A program made the position numbers and the translations under genes. Under the pieces are notes generated by a model that saw nothing but the letters and a program-made list of their open reading frames with translations, made no database searches and had not been told where the DNA came from. Source: JADJNY01 sp046349615 (GTDB lineage: Bacteria; Planctomycetota; UBA1135; GCA-002686595). From it: a stretch of 64,000 bases of DNA. Shown here one piece after another: positions 8,324-18,484 of the stretch (the stretch's first letter is position 1; every line of letters begins with the position of its first letter). The stretch is taken from assembly GCA_046349615.1 (NCBI GenBank), contig JAXMBZ010000004.1, positions 307,446 to 371,445 of the forward strand, written 5' to 3'.

Positions 8324-9119
8324 GTGGGTCGAGCCGGGAGGCTTCGAGCGAGTTGGAACCGGATCGAGCGCGTCGGGTTCCGGGGGAACTCGCCACGGGG
8401 GCGCGGCACGGGAGGGCCGCGCGCCTGGATCTCGACTCGTCTCACTCGATGTCGTGCCCTGGGCTCACGTCCGCCGGGCCCCCGCACCCGTGGTCTCGCC
8501 GTCCCTCGCGCGCGTCCCATCGCCAGCGGCTCCTTCGTCGACGGCTCCAGCCCAGCGCATCCCGAGCGCGCCGGGACGAGCTCGTGTGCCTTCGAGAGCG
8601 CGAGCCCGACGCGCGACGTTCGACGTCGAGCCGGTCCCCCAGGTCTCGACACGGTCGTGCGCGGGCGCACATCGAGCGTGCGGAGCGCGCTCGTTCTCGA
8701 CTCGGGGCTCGCACGCGGCTCGTTCCAGCGCGGGAGCGCCGCGAACGGCTCCGCGAACACCCGACGCGACACGCCTCGCCGTTGCGTGGTTCACGAGCCC
8801 GCGTTCCACGCTCCGCGGCGAGGCGATTCGCCCGCGCATCGCCTCGCTCACCTCACGCGTCTCCCTCGGGGCGCAAGGACTCCGCGAATTCCCGCCATCA
8901 CGACGAGCGTGCGGAACGCGGCGTGCTTCCTCCGCTCGACGCACGAAACTGCGCGTTGGGTGATACCGCGGACCCTCGCGCAGCTAGTGCCAACGAGCCG
9001 ACTCTCCGCGCCGCCCGCGCGCGAGCCTCGCCCGAGCTCGCGACGCTCCAGCGTCCACGCTCCCTGACGGCGTGCTCGGAACTTCCCGAACCTCTCTCTG
9101 TCCTCCCTCCCGCGCTCCC
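8324..9119. other. Gene-free stretch of about 800 nt
   Basis: No reading frame here has a recognisable domain, ribosome binding site or signal peptide, and the translations are arginine/serine-rich in every frame. It separates the divergent FG-GAP and HEAT genes. One 8-bp inverted repeat (8820-8827 with 8838-8845, 10-nt loop) is the only structure noticed. It may hold both promoters and possibly an untranslated RNA or a decayed gene. Confidence 0.5.
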
Positions 9120-11183
9120 ATGCAATCCCACCGCATCCTCGCGCTCCTCCTCACCGCGTCTCCCGCGCTCGCGTTCGGCGGCGGTCACAAGCCCGGCCCG
9201 CCGCTCCCGCCGCCGCCGCCGCCCGTTCCGTACACCGGTCCCGGCGACGTCGTCCCTCACGCTCCGTCGCCGCGCACGCCCGCGACGCCGCCCGCGCCGA
9301 ACTCGCCGAGCACCGGCAAGGGCTCGGGCTCGAAGGGCGCCGTCCCGACCGGCGGAGCGAGCCCCTCCGGCCCGACCGGCCCCGCGACCGGCACGCCGTA
9401 CGTCCCGCCGGGCGGCGCGGGCGTCGCGACGGGGCCCGCCGCCGCGGGCGGGCTCGAGGTCACGACGTGGGAGTACTGGTGGCTCTACAACAAGGACGCG
9501 TACGTCGACCTGAAGGCCCACATCGCGGCCTTCGTCCCGTCCTCCGGCCTCGACGCGCAGCGCGACGACGCCGCGCAGTGGCAGAAGGCGTGCGCCGCGG
9601 CGCTGCCCAAGGTGCTCGCCGCGCTGAACGCGAGCGACGACCACGACGTGCAGCTCTCGTCGATGATCGCGCTCGCCCGCGCGTGCGACGGCGAACTCCG
9701 CGCTCGCGCGCCGGACTTCGCGGCCGCGTGCTCGAAGCGCGAGGCGGACGGGAATCGGCTCGTCGCGGAGACGGCGGTGCTCGCGCTCGGCGTGCTCGGC
9801 CACGAACCGTCGGTGATCGAGCTCGCGGGCCTGCTGCGCGACACGGAGAGCGCGCGCCGGCGCTTCGGCGGGAAGTCCGTGCCCGACCGCACGCGCGCGT
9901 TCGCCGCGCACGCGCTCGGGCTCGCCTCCGCGCGCACGACGAACGTCGACGCGCGACGCTATGCGCAAGGCGCACTGCTCGACGTGCTCGAAAAGGCGGA
10001 CGAGCTCTCGCCCGACCTCCAGGCGGCCTGCGCGCTCGCGCTCGGAGAGATCGAGGTCCCCGAACTCGGCGACGCGGCGCCGTCGCGCTCGGCGAGCCGG
10101 GCCGACGCGCACGCGCGTCCGAGCGCGCTCGACGGCCTGATCGCGGTGCTCGCGACGCCGCGTGGACCGCTCTACCTGCGCGCGCACGCGCCGCAGGCGC
10201 TCGTGAACCTCGCGCGGGATCCCGCGACGCGCGCGCGCGTCGCCGCCGCGCTCCTCGCGCGCCTCGACGACCGCGCGGAGAAGGCGGAGGTGCTCTACGG
10301 CTCGATCCAAGCGCTCGGACGCCTCGCCGACGCGAGCGACGGCCCGCTCGACAAGCGCATGCGCGCCGGGATCGAGGCGATGCTCGAGAAGGGCGACCTC
10401 CAGGCGCGCTGCTTCGCGCGCATGGCGCTCGCCGACGCCTGCACGCGCGGGCCCGACGGCGCGAACGTCGAGCGGATCCGCGCGCGCCTCGTCGAGGACG
10501 TCGCGAAGGGCTCGTCGCGCGAACGTCCCTGGAACGCGCTCGCGCTCGGCGTGCTCGAGCGCGCGCGCCGCGCCGGCGGCCCCGCGCCCGACGCGAGCGC
10601 CGCGGTGCTCGTCCGCGCGCTCGGCGATGCGCGCTCGCCGGAGGAGACCGGTGCGCTCGCGATCGCGTGCGGTCTCGCCGGCGCGAAGGAGGCCGCGCCG
10701 ATCCTGCTCGAGCGCCTGCCGCGCACGAAGGAGCCGCGCACGCAGGGCTACGTGTCGCTCGCGCTCGGCCTGCTCGACGCGCGCGAGGCCGTCGAGCCGC
10801 TGCGTGCGCTGCTCGTCGAGTCGCGCACGTGCTCCGAGAAGCTCCCGCAGACCGCGGTCGCGCTCGCGCTCCTGGAAGATCCGAAGCTCGTACCCGACCT
10901 GCTCGCGCTCCTCGCGCGCGGCACGAGCCAGTCGACGCTCTCCGCGGCGCTCGCGGCGCTCGGCATGGTCGGCGATCGGCGCGCGCTCGAGCCCGTCGCC
11001 GGCGTGCTCGGCGACGCGCAGAACTCGGCGTTCACGCGCGCGGCCGCGATCGCGGCGGTCGGCCGCATCTGCGACCGCGACGCGCTCCCGTGGCAACACG
11101 ACGTCATGGCCGGGCTCAACTACCGCGCGATGACGTTGACGCTCTCCGACGACAACCACGGCGGCCTGCTCGACCTGCAGTGA
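9120..11183 (+). CDS. Secreted HEAT-repeat protein with proline/glycine-rich N-terminal region
   Basis: The 687-residue protein begins with a signal peptide (MQSHRILALLLTASPALA) at the ATG at 9120, which I prefer over the in-frame GTG at 9072 because it puts the hydrophobic core at the N-terminus. Residues 19-115 are low-complexity Pro/Gly/Thr. A WEYWWLYNKD segment near 120 leads into alpha-helical HEAT-like repeats (for example ETAVLALGVLGHEPSVIELAGLL) running to the end. HEAT solenoids mediate protein-protein contacts; no catalytic motif is visible. Similar WWxxNK-HEAT proteins are, as I recall, common in planctomycetes. The gene is monocistronic, converging on the small kinase. Confidence 0.82.
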   Translation: MQSHRILALLLTASPALAFGGGHKPGPPLPPPPPPVPYTGPGDVVPHAPSPRTPATPPAPNSPSTGKGSGSKGAVPTGGASPSGPTGPATGTPYVPPGGAGVATGPAAAGGLEVTTWEYWWLYNKDAYVDLKAHIAAFVPSSGLDAQRDDAAQWQKACAAALPKVLAALNASDDHDVQLSSMIALARACDGELRARAPDFAAACSKREADGNRLVAETAVLALGVLGHEPSVIELAGLLRDTESARRRFGGKSVPDRTRAFAAHALGLASARTTNVDARRYAQGALLDVLEKADELSPDLQAACALALGEIEVPELGDAAPSRSASRADAHARPSALDGLIAVLATPRGPLYLRAHAPQALVNLARDPATRARVAAALLARLDDRAEKAEVLYGSIQALGRLADASDGPLDKRMRAGIEAMLEKGDLQARCFARMALADACTRGPDGANVERIRARLVEDVAKGSSRERPWNALALGVLERARRAGGPAPDASAAVLVRALGDARSPEETGALAIACGLAGAKEAAPILLERLPRTKEPRTQGYVSLALGLLDAREAVEPLRALLVESRTCSEKLPQTAVALALLEDPKLVPDLLALLARGTSQSTLSAALAALGMVGDRRALEPVAGVLGDAQNSAFTRAAAIAAVGRICDRDALPWQHDVMAGLNYRAMTLTLSDDNHGGLLDLQ

Positions 11184-11190
11184 AGCGCGC

Positions 11191-11262
11191 GGACGCCGGC
11201 GCGCGAGGTCGCGCCGACGTCCGTCGAGCGCGTCCGATTCGACGCGGAACGCGCCGGCGTCC
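11191..11262. repeat. 13-bp perfect inverted repeat between convergent genes
   Basis: GGACGCCGGCGCG at 11191-11203 and its exact reverse complement at 11250-11262 are separated by 46 nt. They sit in the intergenic space between the convergent HEAT and kinase genes, where they could form a long stem acting as a bidirectional terminator. No T-tract is present. Confidence 0.45.
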
Positions 11263-11303
11263 GTCCGGCGCGCCCGGCTCGACGCGGGACGCGCCGTCGG
11301 ACC

Positions 11304-11747
11304 TCAATCGCGCCAGGGCTCGACGCGGAAACTGTCGTCGTGGTGCGACACGACGAAGTGGAGCTCCTCGAAGCCCTCGGAGAGCTTCGGCAGCTCGATC
11401 CGCGCGCTCGTCGCGCGAATCTCGTCCTCGGAGACGCGCTCGGACGCACGGCGCCGCCGATTGTGCTCGAGCGCTTCGTGCAGACGGGAGCGGAAGAAGT
11501 ACCCGACCACGCGGAACCCGGCGGAGCGCGCGAGCCCGATGTAGTACGCGCGCTCCAGGCGCGTGACGTTCGTGTCGTCGACGACGAACGGGACGCGCGC
11601 GGCGAGGCACGCGTCGAGCAGGAGGCGCTCGCGCTCCCGCGTCCCGAGCAGGCGCGGATGGAGCCGGACGTGCGTGTCGAAGAACTGCTCGCGGCAGAAC
11701 GTCGATTTCCCGCTCGCCTGCAGGCCGATCAAGAGCACCGCTTCCAT
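11304..11747 (-). CDS. Small P-loop kinase (AAA_33/polynucleotide-kinase-like)
   Basis: The 147-residue product has a Walker A motif, GLQASGKST, at residues 8-16 and a later 'FVVDDTNVTRLERA' segment typical of the AAA_33/zeta-toxin/polynucleotide-kinase-like superfamily (D-D-T-N after the second strand). 'RSRLHEALEHNRRRR' provides a plausible arginine-rich lid. The ATG at 11747 is chosen because the Walker strand follows at once; an upstream ATG at 11861 would add 38 residues of low-complexity sequence. The length equals the bare kinase fold with no partner domain. The substrate, a nucleotide, nucleic acid end or small molecule, cannot be told. No antitoxin-like neighbour is present, so a toxin role is not supported. 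Confidence 0.8.
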   Translation of the reverse strand: MEAVLLIGLQASGKSTFCREQFFDTHVRLHPRLLGTRERERLLLDACLAARVPFVVDDTNVTRLERAYYIGLARSAGFRVVGYFFRSRLHEALEHNRRRRASERVSEDEIRATSARIELPKLSEGFEELHFVVSHHDDSFRVEPWRD

Positions 11748-11963
11748 CGGGCGCGCGACGATACCGGGCGCCGTGCGGGCGGTGAAGGCTCGACCCGCGC
11801 CCGCAGCCGCGTCCTCGGCGAATCCCGGCGTGAGCCCCGCACGTCCACCCGATCCTCCCATCGTCTCCCGTCGGAGGAAGTCGGCGCACGGTCCGCGTTC
11901 GACGCGCAGGCTCGCCGCTCCACGCGCTTGCGAGGACGAGGGCCGCCGCTACAGTCCCGGCCG

Positions 11964-13115
11964 ATGACCGTGCCCGCGCCCAGAGCCTTGCCCATCGCCG
12001 TGATCGGCGCCGGTCCCGGCGGCGCCACGGCGGCGCTCCACCTCGCGCGCGGCGGCGCGAACGTCGTGCTCGTCGAGCGCGAGACGCTCCCGCGCGACAA
12101 GACCTGCGGAGGCGGCGTCGTCGCGCGCGCGCTCCGGCGCTGGCCCGGGGTCGAGCTCCCCGTCGAAAGCGTCTGCACCGCGGCGGAGGCGAACCTCACG
12201 ACGCGCGGGCTCGTCCTGCGCGTCGAGCGCGCGCAGCCGATCGTGCACATGGTCTCGCGCTCGGCCCTCGACCACGCGCTCGTGCGCGCGGCGGTCGCGG
12301 CGGGCGCGGAGCTCGAGACGGGACGCGCGCTGACCGCGCTGCGGCGCGAGGCGGACGCGCTCGTGCTCGAGACGACGCGCGGCGAACTCCGCGCGCGCGC
12401 CGTGATCGCCGCGGACGGCGTGCTCGGCCGCACGGCGGCGCTCGCGGGCTGGACGGACGCGCTCGAGGCGATCCCCGCGCTCGAAGCGGAGGTCGAGGTC
12501 GACGCGGCGCTCCTCGCGCGGCACGCGGACACGGCGCGCTTCGACCTCGACGCGCTCCCTCACGGGTACGGGTGGATCTTCCCCAAACGCGCGCACCTCT
12601 CGTGCGGCGTCGGCGTGTTCCGTCGCGGGAAGGCGGAGCTCCGGAAGGCGCTCGAGCTCTACCTCGCGCGCAGCGGCGTCGTCGCGACGGGCGCGATCGA
12701 GACGAAGGGCTACTTGATCCCCGTGCGGCCGCGGCGCGTGCTCGCGCGCGAGCGCGTGCTGCTCGTCGGCGACGCGGGTGGGCTCGCGGATCCGCTGACG
12801 GCGGAGGGGATTTCGATCGCGGCGCACTCGGGCGAGCTCGCGGCGCGCGCGCTGCTCGAGGACGCGCGGCGTCCCGAGAAGGCCTACGTCGCGCACCTCG
12901 AGCGCGAACTCCTCGGCGAGCTCGCTCACGCGCGTCTGCTCGCGCGCCTCCTCTACGAGCACCCGAACCTCGCGCACCGACTGCTCGCGTGGCGCGGGCG
13001 CGCGTTCGCCGAGGCGATGGTGTCCGTCGTCACGGGCGAGCGCACGTACCGCGGACTGCTGCGGTCGCCGCGCGCGTACGGCAAGCTCCTTCGTCCCGCC
13101 GCTGCGCGGAGCTGA
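11964..13115 (+). CDS. Geranylgeranyl reductase family FAD-dependent oxidoreductase
   Basis: The 383-residue flavoprotein has an N-terminal FAD-binding Rossmann motif (GAGPGGATAALHLA, GxGxxG at 15-20), a CGGG segment at 48-51 just after the first domain, and the second flavin motif GDAGGLADPLTAEGI in the C-terminal half. This is the signature of the geranylgeranyl reductase/digeranylglycerophospholipid reductase group, which saturates isoprenoid chains or double bonds of related lipids. Length is normal. It starts at ATG 11964, 216 nt from the divergent kinase start, and is not in an operon, so the substrate (menaquinone side chain, carotenoid or lipid) remains open. Confidence 0.87.
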   Translation: MTVPAPRALPIAVIGAGPGGATAALHLARGGANVVLVERETLPRDKTCGGGVVARALRRWPGVELPVESVCTAAEANLTTRGLVLRVERAQPIVHMVSRSALDHALVRAAVAAGAELETGRALTALRREADALVLETTRGELRARAVIAADGVLGRTAALAGWTDALEAIPALEAEVEVDAALLARHADTARFDLDALPHGYGWIFPKRAHLSCGVGVFRRGKAELRKALELYLARSGVVATGAIETKGYLIPVRPRRVLARERVLLVGDAGGLADPLTAEGISIAAHSGELAARALLEDARRPEKAYVAHLERELLGELAHARLLARLLYEHPNLAHRLLAWRGRAFAEAMVSVVTGERTYRGLLRSPRAYGKLLRPAAARS

Positions 13116-13124
13116 GCTCGGCGA

Positions 13125-13167
13125 CGCCGTGCCTCGACGCGGCGAAACGCGCCTGCGCACGCACGGC
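13125..13167. terminator. Possible bidirectional terminator hairpin
   Basis: CGCCGTGC at 13125-13132 pairs perfectly with GCACGGCG at 13160-13167. The 27-nt loop can form a smaller inner GC stem. It lies in the short gap between two convergent genes. No T-tract. Confidence 0.4.
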
Positions 13168-13197
13168 GCGAAGCCGCGCGACGGTCGCCTCCCCCGT

Positions 13198-13818
13198 TCA
13201 CCGCGCCGCGAGCGCCGCCGCCGCCGCGAGCTTGTGTCGCGCCTGCCACGGCGGACCGACGCGTCGGCCGAACGCGCGGAGTCGTTCCTCGAACTCCGCG
13301 CTCCCGAGCGCCTCGGCAGCCGCGCGAGCGACGCGCTGTTCGTCGTACCACGCGATGCGGGCGCCGCGCTCCTCCGCGGCGAGAGCGAGCGCTCGGCGGT
13401 ACATCACGGAGTCCGCGTAGGTCTGCGCGCGCGCGTCGGCGATGCACTCCGCGGGCGTCGGCGGGAGCTCGGGGCACGCGCGCAGGGCGATCCGTGTGAT
13501 GCGCACGCCGAGTTCTTCCTCGAGCACGGCGAGCTGCGCGCGAGCGCCGCGCTCGGCCGAGGCTCGCACGCGCTCGACGAGCGCCAGCGCCTCGGCGAGC
13601 GTCACCTTCCGCGCCCACGGCGAATCGAGATAGCGCCCCACCGCCCACGAGCCCTCGTGATGATGCGGGTGCGTCGAGAGCCCGGGCTCGGTGAGCCGGA
13701 CCTCGCGCCGGTCGAGGAGTTCGCCGACGCTCGACGCCGTGACGAGGACCGCCGACGGGCCGCTCTCGGCGACGCCGACGGTCACGTCACGATTCGAAGG
13801 TGAGCGTTTCGAGGTCAT
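13198..13818 (-). CDS. Hypothetical protein, soluble, 206 residues
   Basis: I do not recognise a named family. The sequence is soluble, with no signal peptide or membrane span. It has a VLVTASSVGELLDRREVRL segment near residue 25, a histidine cluster (STHPHHHEGSWAVGRYL) near residue 50, a long helical middle, a motif PPTPAECIADARAQTYADSVMYRRAL near residue 120, and GARIAWYDE near 155. The histidines and the 'W-Y-D-E' end could form a metal or nucleotide site, but that is a guess. Coding is supported by an open frame with amino-acid composition unlike the arginine-rich non-coding frames. It converges on the flavoprotein gene and is divergent from the endonuclease gene, with a 202-nt shared upstream region. 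Confidence 0.7.
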   Translation of the reverse strand: MTSKRSPSNRDVTVGVAESGPSAVLVTASSVGELLDRREVRLTEPGLSTHPHHHEGSWAVGRYLDSPWARKVTLAEALALVERVRASAERGARAQLAVLEEELGVRITRIALRACPELPPTPAECIADARAQTYADSVMYRRALALAAEERGARIAWYDEQRVARAAAEALGSAEFEERLRAFGRRVGPPWQARHKLAAAAALAAR

Positions 13819-14020
13819 CGATCCGGCGGCGTCCCTTGGAAGAGCGCGTCCCGCGCGTCACGGGCAGCCTACCGACGCCCCGTCGCGCACGGGAGCCCGG
13901 GCTGGCGAGGGAACTGGGCAGGCGAGGGAACCTGGTGCCCTCCGGAAACGTCTTCCCGGCCGCGAGCCGCGCGTCCACGCCGCGCGGCGTAGACTTCGAA
14001 GTCCGTCCCCCTCCGAGCCC

Positions 14021-15424
14021 ATGCGCAACGTCCGTCCTCTCGAGGCCCTCCGTCCCCGCTTCGCCGACACTTCGAGGAGCGCGCGCGTGCTCGCCGCGCT
14101 GCTCGTGTCGAGCGCGCTCGGCCTCGCCCAGATCCCGGCGGGCTACTACAACGCGATCGACACGACGAACGGGACGACGCTGCGCACCACGATCCACACG
14201 CGGATCAAGGACCACACGAAGATCCCGTACACCGCGAGCTCGACCGACACGTGGGACGTGCTCGAGTCCGCGGACCAGAACCCGGCGAACGCGGGCCAGA
14301 TCCTCGACCTCTACAAGAACCAGGCGCTCGCGAAGCAGGGCGGCGGGAACACGCTCTACAACCGCGAGCACACCTGGCCGAACTCCTACGGCTTCCCGAA
14401 CGACGGCGCGGACAACTACCCGTACACCGACTGCCACCACCTGTTCCTCTGCGACATCACGTGGAACGCGGACCGCGGCAACAAGCCGTACCGGTCCTGC
14501 TCGAGCGGCTGCACGGAGGAGGTGACGGTCGCGACGAACGGCACGGGCGGCGGGAGCGGCGCGTACCCGGGCAACTCGAACTGGACCTCGTCGTCGCCGA
14601 CGCTCGGGAGCTGGGAGACGTGGAAGGACCGGCGCGGCGACGTCGCGCGCGCGCTCTTCTACCTCGACGTGCGCTACGCGGGCGGCGTGCACGGGATCAC
14701 CGGCGCGCCGGAGCCCGACTTGATCCTGACGGACAACACGACGCTGATCTCGAACAGCGCGACGGGCAACAACGAGTCCGTCGCGTACATGGGGCTGCTC
14801 TCGCAGCTCCTCGTGTGGAACCGGCAGGATCCGCCCGACGACAAGGAGCGGCACAGGAACGACGTCGTGTACTCGTTCCAGGGGAACCGCAACCCGTTCA
14901 TCGACCACCCCGAGTGGGTCGACTGCATCTTCGCGGGCACGTGCGCGCCCGGCATCGCGTTCTGCGCGGGCGACGGCTCGCTCGCGACCGCGTGCCCGTG
15001 CGCCAACACCGGCGGCACGGGGCGCGGCTGCGCCAACTCGGTGAGCGCGATCGGCGCGCTCCTGACGGCGACGGGGCGGCAACTCCCGGCGGACACGCTC
15101 GTGCTCAGCGCGAGCGGGATGCCCGCGGTCGCGAGCACGTCCGCGATCTTCCTGCAGGGCGATGCGCGCGTCGTCGCGGGCGCGGTGTTCGGCGACGGCG
15201 TCCTGTGCGCGAGCGGCAACTTGATCCGTCTCGGCTCGAAGGCGACGCCGACGGGGAGCGCGCTCTATCCGGAGAGCGGCAACCCGAGCGTGTCGACGCG
15301 CGGGCTCGTCACGCCGGGCAGCGGCGCGATGCGCTTCTACCAGACGTACTATCGCAACGCGTCGGCGGCGTTCTGCCCGCCCGCGACGTTCAACGTGACG
15401 AACGGCTTCCAGGTCGTCTGGTAG
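14021..15424 (+). CDS. Secreted endonuclease I with cysteine-rich C-terminal module
   Basis: The 467-residue protein has a signal peptide at about 20-36 (VLAALLVSSALGLAQ) and an endonuclease I domain (EndA/Dns family, His-metal nuclease) from about 40-305. Core motifs are NREHTWPNSYGF at 114-125, DCHHLFLCD at 137-145 with the catalytic histidine pair, WNADRGNKPY at 148-157, and the terminal GNRNPFIDHPEWVD typical of the family. Residues 309-467 are a separate module starting FCAGDGSLATACPCANTGG and ending FQVVW, containing CAN repeats and an FGDGVLCASGN segment. I recall this module at the C-terminus of many secreted planctomycete proteins, where it may anchor or sort them. The enzyme would degrade extracellular DNA for nutrients or to loosen matrix. 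Confidence 0.87.
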   Translation: MRNVRPLEALRPRFADTSRSARVLAALLVSSALGLAQIPAGYYNAIDTTNGTTLRTTIHTRIKDHTKIPYTASSTDTWDVLESADQNPANAGQILDLYKNQALAKQGGGNTLYNREHTWPNSYGFPNDGADNYPYTDCHHLFLCDITWNADRGNKPYRSCSSGCTEEVTVATNGTGGGSGAYPGNSNWTSSSPTLGSWETWKDRRGDVARALFYLDVRYAGGVHGITGAPEPDLILTDNTTLISNSATGNNESVAYMGLLSQLLVWNRQDPPDDKERHRNDVVYSFQGNRNPFIDHPEWVDCIFAGTCAPGIAFCAGDGSLATACPCANTGGTGRGCANSVSAIGALLTATGRQLPADTLVLSASGMPAVASTSAIFLQGDARVVAGAVFGDGVLCASGNLIRLGSKATPTGSALYPESGNPSVSTRGLVTPGSGAMRFYQTYYRNASAAFCPPATFNVTNGFQVVW

Positions 15425-15459
15425 CGCGGGGCGCGCGGTCGGCCCGTCCCCTGCCTCCC

Positions 15460-16773
<1,314 letters not shown>

Positions 16774-16801
16774 GGAGTCGTTCGTGGTCGAGCGTGAGGG
16801 A

Positions 16802-17350
16802 TCAGGGGAAGATCGAGTAGGCGGATTGGAGCTGGAGGTCGGCGATCGCGCCGTTGCGCACGACGACGCGGCCCTTGCAGGGCGCGCCGTCGCGGCGCGC
16901 TTCGACCGCGACCTCGCCGTCGCCGGCCGAGAGCTTCTGCACCTCGGCGACCGGCGTGACGAACTGGATGCGCTCGTACCCGAGCGCGAGGAGGCGCGTG
17001 ACGATGCGCTCGGGCAGCGTGCTCTGCAGCGCCTGGTGGACGGGCTCGAGCGCGCTCGACGTCGTCGCGCGCGAACTCTGCGCCTCGAGCGCGCCGAGCA
17101 GGCGGTCTTCGACGCGCTTCTGGCCGTCGCGCAGATCGATCAGGACGTGCTCGATGCGGCGCAGGTCGAGTTCGGCGTGCGCCCGGGCGAGCTCCTGCAC
17201 CCCGCGCGCGATCCCGGCGAGCTCGTCGGGCGCGCCGAGACGCTTCTCGAGCGCTTCGACGCGCTGCACGAGCCGCAGGAGCAGCGCGAGCGCTCCGCCC
17301 GCGAGGAGCGCGAGCAGGAGGAGCAGCCAGGGAGTCGCGTCGGCGGGCAT
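16802..17350 (-). CDS. Membrane-anchored coiled-coil protein of unknown function
   Basis: The 182-residue product has an N-terminal transmembrane helix (WLLLLLALLAGGALALLLRL at about 8-27), then a heptad-like helical region (about 28-100: VEALEKRLG, ELAGIARGVQELARAHAEL, RRIEHVLIDLRDGQKRVEDRLL). A small C-terminal alpha/beta domain follows (about 115-182: RIVTRLLALGYERIQFVTP, GEVAVEARRDGAPCKGRVVVRNGAIADLQLQSAYSIFP). I do not know the family. The last part resembles a small beta domain rather than an enzyme. It lies 28 nt upstream of asnS on the same strand, so an operon is likely. The ATG at 17350 places the membrane helix right after the start. Confidence 0.72.
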   Translation of the reverse strand: MPADATPWLLLLLALLAGGALALLLRLVQRVEALEKRLGAPDELAGIARGVQELARAHAELDLRRIEHVLIDLRDGQKRVEDRLLGALEAQSSRATTSSALEPVHQALQSTLPERIVTRLLALGYERIQFVTPVAEVQKLSAGDGEVAVEARRDGAPCKGRVVVRNGAIADLQLQSAYSIFP

Positions 17351-17449
17351 GGAAGCGGTGAGCGTAACGGGCCCCGGCGGCCCGTGCGAGCCCGCAGAGG
17401 GCGCACGCACGCCCTTGCGCCGCACGCGACGCCCCCTAGCCTCTTGCGC

Positions 17450-18484
17450 GTGAACGATCCGGCCGCGTCCACACCGACCCCGGCGACCGAACCCGTGGGC
17501 GGCGGGCGCGTCGCGCGCCGCGTGCTCGCGGGCGTCCTGCTCGGGCTCTTCGCCTACGCCGCGCTCGCGCTGTGGGCCGACGTCGCTTCGGTCCGTCGCG
17601 CCCTCGCGGACCTGCCGCTCGCCGTCGTGCCCGCGGCGGTCCTGCTCTCGTTCCTGAACTACGTCGTGCGCTTCGTGCGCTGGGAGCTCTACCGGAGCGC
17701 GCTCGGGATCCGCCTCGACCGCATGACGTCGTTCCTCGTGCACCTGTCCGGCCTCGCGCTGACCGTCTCGCCCGGGAAGCTCGGCGAGGCGTTCAAAGCG
17801 TGGCTCATCCGCCGCGTCGACGGGACGCCGGTCGCGACGAGCGCGCCGATCGTCGTCGCGGAGCGCTTCACCGATCTGCTCGGCTTCCTCGTGCTGATCG
17901 CGGTCGGCGGCCTCGCGACCGCGCCGGACAAGGCGTGGATCTTCTGGGCGACGCTCGCGCTGTGCGCCGTGCTGCTCGTGTTCGTCGCGTGGCGGCCGGC
18001 GAACGAGTTCGCGCTCCGCGTCGCGCGCGCGCTGCCGGTCGTGAAGCGCTTCGCGGCGAAGGTCGAGGAAGCGCTCGCGAGCACGCGCGTGCTCCTCGCA
18101 CCGAAACGCCTCCTCGTGCCGACGCTGCTCGCGACGTTCGGTTGGTCGCTCGAGTGCACGGGCTTCTGGCTCGTCGCGTCGGCGCTCGCGCCCGAGCCCG
18201 TGCCGTTCCTGTTCGCGGTGTACGTCTTCGCGCTCGCGGCCGTCGCGGGCGCGGTCGCGATCGTGTTCCCCGGCGGCCTCGGGATCACGGAGGCGTCGAT
18301 GACCGCGCTCACGGCGCAGCGCTACATGGCCGGCGGGCTCGCGCGCGAGCTCGCGCAGTCGCGCGCGACCGCGGCGACGCTCGTCATCCGCCTGTGCACG
18401 CTGTGGTTCGCGGTGCTGCTCGGCGTCGTCGCGCTCCTGCTCTTCGAGCGGCGGATGCGCGCGCGTCACCGCGCGACGCCGTAG
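17450..18484 (+). CDS. Lysylphosphatidylglycerol-synthase-TM/UPF0104 family membrane protein
   Basis: The 344-residue protein has about eight hydrophobic spans and the landmarks of the LPTM family (UPF0104): NYVVRFVRWELY in the second loop, SPGKLGEAFKAWLI, ERFTDLLGFLVL, and FPGGLGITEASM near residue 280. Members of this family are the membrane half of MprF-type flippases or stand-alone proteins that move or modify lipid-linked compounds; no synthetase domain follows here. The start is the GTG at 17450, in frame with no better ATG upstream. The 3' end overlaps the convergent xylB gene by 19 bp. Confidence 0.85.
   Translation: MNDPAASTPTPATEPVGGGRVARRVLAGVLLGLFAYAALALWADVASVRRALADLPLAVVPAAVLLSFLNYVVRFVRWELYRSALGIRLDRMTSFLVHLSGLALTVSPGKLGEAFKAWLIRRVDGTPVATSAPIVVAERFTDLLGFLVLIAVGGLATAPDKAWIFWATLALCAVLLVFVAWRPANEFALRVARALPVVKRFAAKVEEALASTRVLLAPKRLLVPTLLATFGWSLECTGFWLVASALAPEPVPFLFAVYVFALAAVAGAVAIVFPGGLGITEASMTALTAQRYMAGGLARELAQSRATAATLVIRLCTLWFAVLLGVVALLLFERRMRARHRATP

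Noticed and set aside
8353..9513. 386-residue plus-strand frame crossing the gene-free gap
   Set aside because: It runs into the start of the HEAT gene in another frame and is Arg/Ser-rich throughout without any recognisable fold.
11304..11747. Toxin (zeta-type) reading of the small P-loop kinase
   Set aside because: No antitoxin gene is adjacent and the protein is shorter than zeta toxins; a plain small kinase is the safer call.
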